A stretch of DNA of 64,000 bases from Jiella pacifica. GTDB taxonomy: Bacteria > Pseudomonadota > Alphaproteobacteria > Rhizobiales > Rhizobiaceae. This document shows, piece after piece, positions 32,836 through 42,010 of the stretch (position 1 is its first letter; each line of letters opens with the position of its first letter). A program made the translations under genes and the position numbers. The stretch covers positions 1-64,000 of the forward strand of contig NZ_JAAAMG010000024.1 of the NCBI RefSeq assembly GCF_010500815.1, read 5' to 3'. The notes beneath the pieces are model-generated. The model saw nothing but the letters and a program-made list of their open reading frames with translations. It was not told the origin of the DNA and did not search any database.

Positions 32836-35568
32836 TCAGCGCTCCTGCTTCTTCAGCGCCAGTTGCGACAGAAGGAGAAACACCAGCGCAAAGCCGGCGA
32901 GCGCCAGGACATTCGGCCACAGGTCGAGCCAGCCGAGGCCCTTGGTGAAGCAGCCGGTGGTGATCGGCTGATACCAGGCGGAGGGGAAGGCGAGGCCGAC
33001 ATATCGCCCGCCCCCCTCCAGCGAGGAGACCGGGACGATCAGGCCGGAAAAGTTCACCGCCGGGATGATCGAGAGGATCGCCGTGGCGAAGATCGCCGCG
33101 ACCTGGGTGCGGGTGAAGCATGAGAGCAACTGGCCGAAGCCGGTCGTCCCGGCGATGTAGAGGACCGTGGCAACGGCCAGCAGCGACAGCGAACCTCGAA
33201 AGGGTACCTGGAAGAGGAACAGCGCGATCAGCACCAGCGTCGCGGCGCTGACGAGGCCGATCGCGACATAGGGAAGCTGCTTGCCGAGGAGAAACTCGAC
33301 CTTGGAGATCGGCGTCGCATGAAGATTGGCGATCGATCCGGTCTCTTTCTCACGCACGACGCCGACCGCCGCCATGATCGCCGGGATCAGCACCAGCATC
33401 AGCATGATGACGTTGGGCACCGTGGCATTGACGCTGCGAAAGGCCTGGTTGAAGCGCAGCCGCGGCAGCAGCGTATAGGCCGCCGTCGCTTCCGTGCCGC
33501 TTTGCGCCGCAAGCGTCGCGGAATAGGCGTTGGCGACGCCGAGGACGTAACCCCGTGCGGTCTCGGCGCGAAACGGCATCGCCCCGTCGAGCGTCACAGA
33601 TATCTGCGGCCGGCGCCCGGAGACGAGATCGCGGCCGTAGCCGTCGGGGACTTCGACGACGAAGCCGAGTTCGCCCGATTGCAGCCGCTCCGTCATCTCC
33701 GTCGCTGAATCGATCGCCGGCTGCTCGGCGAAATAGCGCGAGCTCGAAAACTGCTCGACGAGCTCGCGGCTTTCCGGTGTCCTATCCTGGTCGAAGGCGG
33801 CGAAGCTCAGATTCTCGACATTGAAGGAGATGCCGTATCCGAAGGTGACCATCAGGATGATCGGCCCGGCGAGGGCGAAGAACAGCCGGATGCGATCGCG
33901 CGTCAGCTCCATCGTCTCGCGCAGTGTATAGGCCCACAGCCGCTTGGTGGAAAAGCGCCGCGGCGCCGTCGCCCGCCGCGGTGGTTCGGCGATCACGGGC
34001 ACAGTTTCGATCGCGGAGGCAGGCGGAACCTCGGCGCCGGTGGCTGCTTCGAGGTGGTCGATGAAGGCGTCTTCGAGCGAGGCTGCTCCGCGCTCGGCGA
34101 CGAGATCGCCCGGCGCGCCCACCGCCAGCACACGGCCGGCATGCATCAGCGAAATGCGGTCGCAGCGCTCGGCCTCGTTCATGAAGTGGGTCGAGATGAA
34201 GATCGTCACCCCGTCCTCGCGCGACAGCTGGACGAGGCTGCGCCAGAAGCCGTCGCGGGCGATCGGATCGACGCCGGAGGTGGGCTCGTCGAGGATCAGA
34301 ACCGCCGGGCGGTGGATGACGGCCACGGCGAGCTGCAGCCGCTGGCGGATGCCGAGCGGCAGGACGCCGGGCTTGCGGTCGGCGTGGTCGGCAAGGCCGT
34401 AGCGCTCCAGCATTGCCTCGATGCGGGCCGCCACCTCCGAGGCCGGAACGTGGAACAGCCGCGCATGCAGGTCGAGATTCTGCCGGACGGTCAGTTCCTC
34501 GTAGAGCGAGAAGCTCTGGGACATGTACCCGACATTGCCCCGGGTCTTCATGTCGCGGGCGTCCATCGGCTGGCCGAACAGCCGGGACGAGCCTTCGGTC
34601 GGCTGCAACAGGCCGGTCAGCATCTTCATCGTCGTCGTCTTGCCGCAGCCATTCGAGCCGAGAAAGCCGAAGATCTCGCCGCGCTCGATGCGAAAGCTGA
34701 CATGGTCCACGGCGGTGAAGTCGCCGAACCTGCAGGTCAGGCCGTCAGCTTCGATCGCCGGCACGCCATCGGCAGCAGCCGGGCGGGGCGGCACGAGGAC
34801 CGGTACGTGGCCGGCGCGCACGGCTTCCGGCAGCAGCGAGATGAAGGCGGCTTCGAGAGTGTCTTTGCCGGCGTTGGAGCGGATTTCGGCCGGCGTTCCG
34901 GTGGCGATCACCCAGCCCGCATGCATCGCCGCCAGCCAGTCGAAGCGCTCGGCCTCTTCCATATACGCAGTGGCGACGACGACGCTCATGCCGGGGCGGC
35001 GGGTGCGAATGGTGTCGACGAGGTTCCAGAACTGTCGCCGCGACAACGGGTCGACGCCGGTGGTCGGCTCGTCGAGGATGAGAAGGTCGGGATCGTGGAT
35101 CAGCGCGCAGCAGAGCGCCAGCTTCTGCTTCATGCCGCCAGACAGCTTGCCGGCCGGGCGGTCGACGAAGGGCGACAAGCCGGTGGCGGCGAGCAGCTCG
35201 ACGATCCGCCGCTGCCGCTCTGCGGCGGAATGGCCGAACAGCCGGCCGAAGAAGTCGAGATTCTCTCTCACGCTGAGCGTCGGGTAGAGATTGCGGCCGA
35301 GCCCTTGCGGCATGTAGGCGACGCGCGGCGACGACTGTCGGCGCTGGCCGGCATCGGCCATGTCGCCGCCGAGCGCCATAACTCGGCCGGTCTGGATTTT
35401 TCGCACACCCGCCGCCAGCGCCAGCACGGTCGATTTGCCGACGCCGTCCGGCCCGATCAGCCCGGCCATGCAGCCGGACGGGATGGTGAGATCGAGATGG
35501 TCGAGCGCAAGGCTCGCACCGTAGCGATGCGTCACGCCGGCGAGTTCGACGACCGGACCGACGGTCAT
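32836..35568 (-). CDS. rbbA: RbbA-like fused double ABC ATPase and permease
   Basis: 910-residue fusion of two ABC ATPase domains and an ABC-2 permease. Domain 1 (about 5-235): Walker A GPDGVGKST, signature LSGGMKQKL, Walker B LLILDEPTTG. Domain 2 (about 270-500): Walker A GSNGCGKTT, signature region PLGIRQRLQL (degenerate) and Walker B VLILDEPTSG. The rest (about 545-910) is a one-plus-five-span permease. This is the layout of E. coli RbbA (YhiH), which has been linked to ribosomes, though export is the more likely job in this operon. It overlaps the HlyD gene by ATGA. Confidence 0.9.
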   Translation of the reverse strand: MTVGPVVELAGVTHRYGASLALDHLDLTIPSGCMAGLIGPDGVGKSTVLALAAGVRKIQTGRVMALGGDMADAGQRRQSSPRVAYMPQGLGRNLYPTLSVRENLDFFGRLFGHSAAERQRRIVELLAATGLSPFVDRPAGKLSGGMKQKLALCCALIHDPDLLILDEPTTGVDPLSRRQFWNLVDTIRTRRPGMSVVVATAYMEEAERFDWLAAMHAGWVIATGTPAEIRSNAGKDTLEAAFISLLPEAVRAGHVPVLVPPRPAAADGVPAIEADGLTCRFGDFTAVDHVSFRIERGEIFGFLGSNGCGKTTTMKMLTGLLQPTEGSSRLFGQPMDARDMKTRGNVGYMSQSFSLYEELTVRQNLDLHARLFHVPASEVAARIEAMLERYGLADHADRKPGVLPLGIRQRLQLAVAVIHRPAVLILDEPTSGVDPIARDGFWRSLVQLSREDGVTIFISTHFMNEAERCDRISLMHAGRVLAVGAPGDLVAERGAASLEDAFIDHLEAATGAEVPPASAIETVPVIAEPPRRATAPRRFSTKRLWAYTLRETMELTRDRIRLFFALAGPIILMVTFGYGISFNVENLSFAAFDQDRTPESRELVEQFSSSRYFAEQPAIDSATEMTERLQSGELGFVVEVPDGYGRDLVSGRRPQISVTLDGAMPFRAETARGYVLGVANAYSATLAAQSGTEATAAYTLLPRLRFNQAFRSVNATVPNVIMLMLVLIPAIMAAVGVVREKETGSIANLHATPISKVEFLLGKQLPYVAIGLVSAATLVLIALFLFQVPFRGSLSLLAVATVLYIAGTTGFGQLLSCFTRTQVAAIFATAILSIIPAVNFSGLIVPVSSLEGGGRYVGLAFPSAWYQPITTGCFTKGLGWLDLWPNVLALAGFALVFLLLSQLALKKQER

Positions 35569-36626
35569 TGCGGCAACTTCACCTGGAGCTGCTCCGGCCA
35601 GGAGGCGGAGGGGTCGGTGCGAACGTAGCCGACGCCGCGCACCCCGCCCTTCACCTGTCTTTCGAAGCGCGCGAGCAATTCCCGCGGGATCCGGATCTTC
35701 ACCCGGAAGACCAGCTTCTCGCGTTCCTCCATGGTCTCGACGCTCTTCGGCGTGAACTGCGCATCCGCCGAAACGAAGGTGACGCTGGCGGGAATGACGT
35801 AGTCGGGCGCGGGATCGAGGATGATCCGTGCCTCGTCCCCGACCGCAACCTGGCCGGCCGCGGCGGCGGGCAGATACAGCGACATCGAGACATCGGTGAG
35901 GTCGAGCAGCGTCGCGATGCGGGCGCCGGCCGCCACGACCTCGCCGGTACGGGCGAGCTTGTACTGCACTCGGCCGCGGCGAGGCGCGGTGATCACCATG
36001 TCACCGACGACGGCGTTCAATCGTGAGACCTCGGCCTCGGCGGCGGCGATGCTCGACTGTGCCTGCGCCTTTTCGGCGATCGCCGCCCGCTGGGCGGCCT
36101 CCGCCGTCCGCAGGGCGCCGCGCCGCTCGTCGAGGGATTGGGCGCTGGTATGGCCGGAATGAAAGAGCTCGGCGATGCGGTTGTAGCTCGCCTCTGCAAG
36201 CGCCTTCTCGCTGTCGCGCTGGGCGATCAAGGCCTCGGCCTGGGCGAGCGCGCTCTCCGCCCGCAACACGTCGGCCTGCGCTCCGAGAAGCTGCGCCCGG
36301 TATTCCCGGTCGTCGAGCCGGGCGATCACCTGTCCCGCCTCGACCGTGTCGCCTTCCTCCACCGGCATCTCGGCAAGCCGCCCGGAATACTTGGCGGCGA
36401 CATCGATCTCCTGCGCCTCGATGCGGCCGTTGGAACTGGCAATCGTCTCGGGCAGCTTCTTGCCGCGCAGTCGGTCGAGCAGGGTTTCCAGCCTGGATTC
36501 GGCGGCCGCCGCGGGCATGAAGCGCGGGAAGGGCCAGGCTGAAGAGGGAATCGCCGCAGGCCCCAGAACATCGGGAGCCACGAGAGCGGACAGCACGCAC
36601 AGTATCGTTGGAAAACGGTTGTTCAT
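35565..36626 (-). CDS. HlyD-family periplasmic adaptor (YhiI-like)
   Basis: 353-residue membrane-fusion protein: signal/anchor (TILCVLSALVAPDVLGPAA), biotinyl-lipoyl halves (GRIEAQEIDVAAKYSGRL and APRRGRVQYKLARTGEVV), a long coiled-coil hairpin (about 110-200) and a beta-barrel. It should connect the two ABC-2 permeases to an outer-membrane channel not encoded here. It is the first gene of the export operon; a FixK-type box lies about 120 bp upstream. Confidence 0.9.
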   Translation of the reverse strand: MNNRFPTILCVLSALVAPDVLGPAAIPSSAWPFPRFMPAAAAESRLETLLDRLRGKKLPETIASSNGRIEAQEIDVAAKYSGRLAEMPVEEGDTVEAGQVIARLDDREYRAQLLGAQADVLRAESALAQAEALIAQRDSEKALAEASYNRIAELFHSGHTSAQSLDERRGALRTAEAAQRAAIAEKAQAQSSIAAAEAEVSRLNAVVGDMVITAPRRGRVQYKLARTGEVVAAGARIATLLDLTDVSMSLYLPAAAAGQVAVGDEARIILDPAPDYVIPASVTFVSADAQFTPKSVETMEEREKLVFRVKIRIPRELLARFERQVKGGVRGVGYVRTDPSASWPEQLQVKLPQ

Positions 36627-37000
36627 GGGTGTCGATCGCTCGAGTTCGTCTCGGGAAGGTCGCGGCGGGCCGGCTCCGCCGCGATCGCGTTGAAACCGAC
36701 CGCGACTGCGGTCTGCCCGAGCATGGCGAGAACCAGCAACGCTCGCCTTGATGCGGGTCAAAGCGGCGTCGCAAAGATGTAAGTTCGTCTGACGTTCCTT
36801 CCCGAAAGCCCCGCCGGTTTCGATGAAGTTGCTCCGGGAAGTTGCTTCGGCTTGCCCCCCGGGGACCGGGAGTGGGCGCACTCAGCCCGCGGCGAAGTGG
36901 ACTGGTCGATCGATGGTGCCCGATGCCTCGGGGGTGACACGGGACATTGAAACTCCAGACGCTTCGGGATGCGGCGGATGGTTCGGTGTTTTTCACCGCG
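36627..37000. other. export-operon promoter region
   Basis: About 375 bp between the HlyD start and the end of soxT. It contains the FixK-type box at 36748-36761. A reading frame runs through from HlyD but has no ribosome-binding site or homology, so it is treated as non-coding. Confidence 0.45.
36748..36761 (-). promoter_or_regulatory. FixK/FNR-type box upstream of the export operon
   Basis: TTGATGCGGGTCAA, one mismatch from a perfect dyad. At -41.5 it predicts a start near 36713 and a leader of about 87 nt before the HlyD ATG. Confidence 0.65.
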
Positions 37001-38098
37001 TCATTCCGCGGGTGACCGCTCCGGCTTGGTGAAAGCGTGGCGTATCGAGCCTTCGAAAAGATAGGCGAGGCCCAGCCTTGCCCCGATGGCGATCGAGACG
37101 AGCACGAGCGGGGCGGAAATCGTCAGCAGCGAGGCGGCGGAGATTCCCTGGCCGATGGTGCAGCCGAGGGAAAAGACCCCACCGACGCCCATCAGCACGG
37201 CGCCGAGGAGATGGCGCGACAATTCGCGGGCGTCGTCGCAGGCCTCCCAGCGCACCTCGTGGCGCAGCATGGCGGCCATTGCCGCCCCGAGGACGACGCC
37301 GAGCGTCACGCCGACACCGTAGGAGGGCAGGGCACCGGTATAGGTGATGGCATGGAGGATGAGTTCGCCGGGCGGAACGACGAAGGAGGCGCTCTCGATC
37401 CGCACGGGCTGGAAGGATGCTTCGGCGATCGCCGAGGTCGCCGCCCAGCCGAAGGCGATCACCGTGCCGATGAGGACGCCCGTCGCGATGCGACCGACAT
37501 CGCGGCGGAAGACTGCGTCGCGGCCGATCCACAGCGCGAGGGCGAGGCAAACGGCAATGACGATCGGCAGTCTCAGGTCGAGCCCGGTCACGCCCTGAAC
37601 GAGGCTCGGCAGCGTCTGATCCGGCGCGCCGAGACGGCCGAGATCGAAAGCGGCGTCGTCGACGATCGCGATCCGGCCGAGGCCGACGACGCCGCGCTGC
37701 GCCGCAAGGGCCGACAGGCCGAGGACGAGTACCACGATCAGGCCGCGCAGCGAGCCGCCGCCGAGCCGGACCAGCGCGCCGAAGCCGCAGGTGCCGACGA
37801 GCGCCATGCCGAAGCCGAAGGCAAGGCCGCCGAGGATGGCACCCGTCCAGCCGAAGGAAACGGTGGTGTAGAAGCTGTCGGCGGGGTTGAACAGTGCGAG
37901 GCGGACGAGGATCTCGGTGAAGACGATCGCCGACAAGATCGCCACCGCCCAGGTCCGGAGCCCGGAACTGTCGCCGGCATACCAGTGCCGCTCGAACGAG
38001 CCCATGGTGCAGAAATGCCGGCGGCGGGCGACGAAACCGAGGACGGCTCCGGCGAAAACGCCCGCGACCAGCGGCGCGAAACCGCTGTCGACGATCAT
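37001..38098 (-). CDS. soxT: SoxT, YeeE/YedE-family sulfur transporter
   Basis: 365-residue polytopic protein (about nine to ten spans) of the YeeE/YedE (TsuA) family that imports thiosulfate or other sulfur species. Family cysteine motifs are visible: RHFCTMGS (about 28-35), LVGTCGFGALVRLG and FSLGCTIGQGIS. It is the last gene of a minus-strand soxS-soxR-soxT unit, as in Pseudaminobacter. The ATG at 38098 has GGGAGG about 11 nt upstream. Confidence 0.88.
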   Translation of the reverse strand: MIVDSGFAPLVAGVFAGAVLGFVARRRHFCTMGSFERHWYAGDSSGLRTWAVAILSAIVFTEILVRLALFNPADSFYTTVSFGWTGAILGGLAFGFGMALVGTCGFGALVRLGGGSLRGLIVVLVLGLSALAAQRGVVGLGRIAIVDDAAFDLGRLGAPDQTLPSLVQGVTGLDLRLPIVIAVCLALALWIGRDAVFRRDVGRIATGVLIGTVIAFGWAATSAIAEASFQPVRIESASFVVPPGELILHAITYTGALPSYGVGVTLGVVLGAAMAAMLRHEVRWEACDDARELSRHLLGAVLMGVGGVFSLGCTIGQGISAASLLTISAPLVLVSIAIGARLGLAYLFEGSIRHAFTKPERSPAE

Positions 38099-38206
38099 GA
38101 CATGGTGCCTCCCGGCGCCTTCTTGGGCGAGGCGCTCCGAGGTCGAGGCTATGCCTGCGTCAGCGAGCCTGCAAGCGCGACTTGCGCACGAAGCCAGGCA
38201 ATGACT

Positions 38207-38584
38207 TCATTCGGATCTGCCGCTCCCGCGAACCGGGGCGCAAAATAGGTCGTAGAGCGTGCCGATCAGCCCCGTCACCTCTTCGCTGGTCAGGCTGTAA
38301 TAGATCGTCCGGCCTTCACGGCGGGTCGTCACCAGCCGGTCGAAGCGCAGCCGCGCCAGCTGTTGCGATACCGCCGCCTGGGGCATGTCGAGGATCGTCT
38401 CGATCTCGCCGACCGAGCGCTCGCCCTCCGACAACAGGCAGAGGATGACGAGGCGCGTCTCGTGCGACATCGCCTTCAACAGATCGCTCGCCTTCTTCGC
38501 CTGCTCGAAGAAGGCCGCGCGCTCTTCCGGCGAGGTCGTCGGGTCGAATTTCGGCAGCGCGAGGGGGGCGGGTTGCGACGTCAA
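38207..38584 (-). CDS. soxR: SoxR, dithiol ArsR-family repressor of sox
   Basis: 125-residue ArsR/SmtB regulator with winged helix PQAAVSQQLARLRFDRLVTT. C49 (LVILCLLSEG) and C115 (LYDLFCAPV) are 66 residues apart, exactly as Cys41 and Cys107 of Rhodobacter SqrR, which form a polysulfide bridge when sulfane sulfur is present. It should therefore sense reactive sulfur and release the sox promoters. No ATG fits; TTG at 38584 overlaps the soxS stop (TTGA) and is used. Candidate operators lie at 39019-39041 and 40576-40599. Confidence 0.87.
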   Translation of the reverse strand: MTSQPAPLALPKFDPTTSPEERAAFFEQAKKASDLLKAMSHETRLVILCLLSEGERSVGEIETILDMPQAAVSQQLARLRFDRLVTTRREGRTIYYSLTSEEVTGLIGTLYDLFCAPVRGSGRSE

Positions 38585-39021
38585 CGTGGCTGGCCTTGTG
38601 TTTCCGACACCCCGGATGTGGTGGTCTGCGGGAGTTTCGCCAGCATGTCGGCGAGGAGCACCCAGAAGAATTCGTCTCCCGGATAGCCGCGCAGGCGGCC
38701 GACTTCCACCCCCTTCTCGACGAGAACGAAGGTCGGTGTCAGCCGCTCCCTGGCGATCGCCGCAAGGTCCGCCGGCCATGGCCGCGTGACGTCGACGCGC
38801 CTCAGCGGCGCACGTCGGCCTTCGTCCGTCTTCGCATAGGCTGGGCCAATCTCTTCGTTGAAGCGCTTGCACCACGGACATCCGGGCCGCTCCAGCATCA
38901 ACAGTTCGGCGGCCGTCGCCGACCGCGCCGTCGCGACGCCTGCCAGGATGGCAAGGAAGACGACCAGCAGGGGCATTTGCCGAGTCGGCCGGGTCGGCAG
39001 CTTGCCAATAGATGAAAACAT
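38581..39021 (-). CDS. soxS: SoxS, periplasmic thioredoxin
   Basis: 146-residue thioredoxin-fold protein with a signal sequence (MPLLVVFLAILAGVATARSA) and the active site CPWC (C48, C51). SoxS keeps SoxY reducible and active in Paracoccus. Possible starts are 39027, 39021 and 38976. The first two place a weak AGAAG upstream; the last starts right at the hydrophobic core. The gene diverges from soxV across a putative SoxR operator. Confidence 0.85.
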   Translation of the reverse strand: MFSSIGKLPTRPTRQMPLLVVFLAILAGVATARSATAAELLMLERPGCPWCKRFNEEIGPAYAKTDEGRRAPLRRVDVTRPWPADLAAIARERLTPTFVLVEKGVEVGRLRGYPGDEFFWVLLADMLAKLPQTTTSGVSETQGQPR

Positions 39022-39041
39022 ATGCATTCTTCTATCTATAT
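39019..39041. promoter_or_regulatory. putative SoxR operator, soxS-soxV region
   Basis: AT-rich dyad: ATATGCAT (39020-39027) and CTATATGA (39035-39042), roughly symmetric, in a GC-rich background. In Pseudaminobacter SoxR binds one site between soxS and soxV. The sequence overlaps the candidate soxS start codons, which suits a repressor site. Confidence 0.55.
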
Positions 39042-39107
39042 GATCCGCGATGCCGTTGGCGAGATGCATGCGGGCCAAATTCATGCTCGCCGTGGGAAAC
39101 GTCCGAA

Positions 39108-39842
39108 ATGCTCGATGTCGGCTTCGGCGCGGCGTTGCTTGCCGGCGTCCTGTCCTTCGTCTCGCCCTGCGTCCTGCCGATCGTCCCGCCCTATCTCGCC
39201 TTTCTGGCGGGATTGAGCTTCGACCAGATCAGGACGGAGGGGCAAGATCCGGCTCTGGCGCGGCGCATCCTGATCGCCTCGATCGCCTTCGTGCTGGGTT
39301 TTACGACCGTCTTCGTCGCCCTCGGTGCGACGGCAAGCGTCGTCGGTCGGGCGATCGCCCAGTGGTTCGACGTGCTGTCGGTGATCGCGGGTGTGCTCAT
39401 CATCGTCATGGGTCTGCATTTCCTCGGCGTCTTCAGGCTGGCCATGCTCTATCGCGAGGCCCGGGTAAGCGTCGCGAAGAAACCGGCGGGGCCGCTCGGC
39501 GCCTATCTCATGGGGCTCGCCTTCGCCTTCGGCTGGACGCCCTGCGTCGGCCCGGTTCTGGCGGCGATCCTCTTCGTGGCGGCTTCCCAGGATACCGCGC
39601 TCAGGGGCGGCGGGCTGCTTGCCACCTACTCCCTCGGCATGGGCGTGCCCTTCGTCCTCGCCGCGCTGTTTGCAACCCGGTTCCTCGACTTCGCCGCGAA
39701 ATTCCGCCGGCACATGGCGCTGGTGGAGAAGATCATGGGCGGGGCGCTGGTGGTCACGGGCCTGCTCTTCGTCACCGGCCAGATGGCGACGATCTCCTAC
39801 TGGCTGCTCGAAACCTTTCCGGTCTTTGCGACGATCGGCTGA
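39108..39842 (+). CDS. soxV: SoxV, CcdA-type thiol transporter
   Basis: 244-residue membrane protein with about six spans that carries reducing equivalents from cytoplasmic thioredoxin to SoxW/SoxS in the periplasm. The two redox cysteines are in SFVSPCVLPIVPP and FGWTPCVGPVLA, each in a span as in CcdA/DsbD. The start at 39108 fits the short N-terminus of the family. It is first gene of the large sox operon. Confidence 0.93.
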   Translation: MLDVGFGAALLAGVLSFVSPCVLPIVPPYLAFLAGLSFDQIRTEGQDPALARRILIASIAFVLGFTTVFVALGATASVVGRAIAQWFDVLSVIAGVLIIVMGLHFLGVFRLAMLYREARVSVAKKPAGPLGAYLMGLAFAFGWTPCVGPVLAAILFVAASQDTALRGGGLLATYSLGMGVPFVLAALFATRFLDFAAKFRRHMALVEKIMGGALVVTGLLFVTGQMATISYWLLETFPVFATIG

Positions 39843-39868
39843 ACCCCGACGAACGGAGGAATGGGACG

Positions 39869-40447
39869 ATGTTCAAACGGTTGGCATTTCTCGCAGGCCT
39901 GGCGCTTCTGGCGGCGCCTGGCGCGATCGCGGCCGAAATCGGCGACGACGGACTGCACAAGGAGGACTGGTTCGCCGTCACCTTCAAGGATGTCGGCGAT
40001 GACATCCAAGCCGCCAGTGACGAGGGCAAGCGGCTCGCCATCGTCTTCGAGCAGCGTGGCTGCATCTACTGCAAGAAGATGCACGAGGAGCTCCTCGCCG
40101 ACCCGGCGATCCGCGCCTATGTCCGCAACCACTTCAAGGTCGTCCAGTACAATCTCTTCGGCGACGAGGAGGTGGTCGATCTCGACGGTGAAACGCTGAC
40201 GGAAAAGACCGCCGCGCGGCGTTGGGGCGTCGTCTTCACGCCGACGATCCTGTTCATGCCGGACGCAGCGCCCACGGCGGCAACGGCGTCGCAGGCCGCC
40301 GTCGCCACCATGCCCGGCGCCTTCGGCAAGAAGACCTTCCTTCACATGTTCGAGTGGGTGTTCGAGAAGGGCTACGACACCGACGAACACTTCCAGAAAT
40401 ATCACGCCCGCAAGCTCGCCGAGGCGGGCGATACGGGCGTCGAATGA
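39869..40447 (+). CDS. soxW: SoxW, periplasmic thioredoxin
   Basis: 192-residue protein with signal peptide (FLAGLALLAAPGAIAAE), thioredoxin fold and active site CIYC (C65, C68), cis-proline segment VVFTPTILF. It is reduced by SoxV. It follows soxV after 26 bp and is separated from soxX by 229 bp holding the second operator. ACGGAGGA upstream sets the start. Confidence 0.92.
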   Translation: MFKRLAFLAGLALLAAPGAIAAEIGDDGLHKEDWFAVTFKDVGDDIQAASDEGKRLAIVFEQRGCIYCKKMHEELLADPAIRAYVRNHFKVVQYNLFGDEEVVDLDGETLTEKTAARRWGVVFTPTILFMPDAAPTAATASQAAVATMPGAFGKKTFLHMFEWVFEKGYDTDEHFQKYHARKLAEAGDTGVE

Positions 40448-40575
40448 GGCGGGCCGACGTCATGCCTTCCAACAGGCGGCGCCTCTTCCCGTCGTGCGGT
40501 GTCGCGGAAACGACGCTCCGCGGCTTCCCGACCTCGGCGCGGATCAGGTCTGCGATCACTGTTGCACCGCAATAC

Positions 40576-40599
40576 ATGCAAGAAATTATATCCTTGCAT
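40576..40599. promoter_or_regulatory. putative SoxR operator, soxW-soxX region
   Basis: Perfect inverted repeat ATGCAAG (40576-40582) and CTTGCAT (40593-40599) with a 10-nt AT-only-like spacer, in an otherwise GC-rich tract. Its place between soxW and soxX is where Pseudaminobacter SoxR binds its second operator. It lies about 78 bp before soxX. Confidence 0.65.
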
Positions 40600-40676
40600 T
40601 TATTTGGAACTCGTCTAGGCTGATCTTCGTCGGCAACGTCCGATGAGCCGGAGACGGCAGGGAGGAAAATCTGGTC

Positions 40677-41138
40677 ATGAACCGCGCTTTCAAGCGAAGC
40701 CTTGTCTTGATCGCCGTGTTCGCCGGGGCTCCGGCGACGGCGGAAACCGCTCCGGGCGAGGTGACGATCGACGACATGGCGGTGGCGCAGCCGGTCACCG
40801 CGGCGGCCGGAGATGCGATCAACGGCCGTAAGGTCTTTGCCGATCGCGGGCTCGGCAATTGCCTCGCCTGCCACGTCAATTCCGACCTGAAGAACGAGCA
40901 ATTCCAGGGCACCGTCGGGCCGGCGCTCGACGGCGTCGCAGACCGTTGGGAGGCGGCGCAGCTTCGCGCCATCGTCGTCGACGCCAAGAAGGTGTTCGGG
41001 CCCGAAACGATGATGCCGGGATTTTACTCGCTCGATGTCGGCGTCGACGTCGCCGAGGAGTTCAAGGACAAGACGATCCTGAGCGCCGGGGATGTCGAGG
41101 ATGTCGTCGCTTATCTGACCACGCTGAAGGGCGAATGA
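40677..41138 (+). CDS. soxX: SoxX, monoheme cytochrome c
   Basis: 153-residue periplasmic cytochrome, partner of SoxA in oxidative coupling of thiosulfate to SoxYZ. It has a signal peptide (residues 1-22), one heme site CLACH (C62, C65, H66) in GNCLACHVNSDL, and a distal Met ligand candidate in ETMMPGFYSL. Length is as usual. Confidence 0.94.
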   Translation: MNRAFKRSLVLIAVFAGAPATAETAPGEVTIDDMAVAQPVTAAAGDAINGRKVFADRGLGNCLACHVNSDLKNEQFQGTVGPALDGVADRWEAAQLRAIVVDAKKVFGPETMMPGFYSLDVGVDVAEEFKDKTILSAGDVEDVVAYLTTLKGE

Positions 41139-41151
41139 GGAGAAGACCCAG

Positions 41152-41604
41152 ATGATGACGCGGCGTAGACTTCTTGCCGGGACGGCCACTCTGACGGCGA
41201 TGGCCGGCGTTGCGATCCTGGCGCGCCCGGCATGGGCGACTGTGGAGGCGACCGACGCGGCGATCGGTGCCTTCACCGGCGGCAAGACGCCCGAGCCGGG
41301 CAAGATCACCCTGACCGCGCCGGAGATCGCCGAAAACGGCAATTCGGTTCCGGTGACGGTCGAGGTCGACAGCCCGATGACCGACGGGGACTACGTCGCT
41401 TCGGTGACGATTCTGGCCGACGGCAACCCCAACCCGGAGGTCGCGACCTTCCATTTCACGCCGCTGAGCGGAACCGCCGCCGCGACGACGCGGATCCGCC
41501 TCGCCAAGACCCAGAACGTCGTCGCCATCGCCAAGATGAGCGACGGCTCCACCTTTTCGGACCGCAAGGAAGTGAAGGTGACGATCGGTGGCTGCGGCGG
41601 CTGA
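41152..41604 (+). CDS. soxY: SoxY, sulfur-carrier protein
   Basis: 150 residues. The C-terminal GGCGG arm (C148) is the swinging attachment site for sulfur intermediates. A Tat signal (MTRRRLLAGTATLTA) exports the folded SoxYZ complex. The immunoglobulin-like body includes VPVTVEVDSPMT. Starts two codons in a row are ATG; AGGAG upstream serves both. Confidence 0.95.
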   Translation: MMTRRRLLAGTATLTAMAGVAILARPAWATVEATDAAIGAFTGGKTPEPGKITLTAPEIAENGNSVPVTVEVDSPMTDGDYVASVTILADGNPNPEVATFHFTPLSGTAAATTRIRLAKTQNVVAIAKMSDGSTFSDRKEVKVTIGGCGG

Positions 41605-41683
41605 GGCCTGGCCTCGAAACGCTTGACGATCCAGCGGCCCGCCCGATGCGGAGTTGGCCGCGAAACGGGAGGAAACCTCGACA

Positions 41684-42010
41684 ATGGCAACGCCCAAGCC
41701 TCGCGTGAAGGTGCCGAAAAAAGCTTCGGCCGGCGAGATCATCACCATCAAGACGCTGATCAGTCACGACATGGAATCCGGCCAGCGCAAGGGCAAGGAC
41801 GGCAACGTCATTCCGCGGCAGATCATCAATAAGTTCACCTGCGAATTCAACGGGATGAAGGTCTTCGAGTGCGAACTCGACCCGGCGGTGGCGGCCAATC
41901 CCTATTTCGAATTCAACGCCAAGGTGCCGGAAAGCGGAACCTTCAAGTTCACCTGGGTGGACGATGACGGCTCGATCTACACCGACGAGCAGAAGATTGC
42001 CGTGAACTGA
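41684..42010 (+). CDS. soxZ: SoxZ, partner of SoxY
   Basis: 108 residues, no signal peptide, as expected because SoxZ rides out with SoxY. Contains IITIKTLISHDMESGQR and the typical end FKFTWVDDDGSIYTDEQKI. GGGAGG upstream supports the start at 41684. Confidence 0.95.
   Translation: MATPKPRVKVPKKASAGEIITIKTLISHDMESGQRKGKDGNVIPRQIINKFTCEFNGMKVFECELDPAVAANPYFEFNAKVPESGTFKFTWVDDDGSIYTDEQKIAVN

Noticed and set aside
36627-36881. N-terminal extension of the HlyD protein
   Set aside because: The extension would run through the FixK-type box, lacks coding character and places 85 residues before a normal signal anchor.
41684-42010. Start of soxZ at an upstream ATG (41654)
   Set aside because: The upstream ATG lacks a ribosome-binding site and adds ten non-conserved residues; GGGAGG fits 41684.
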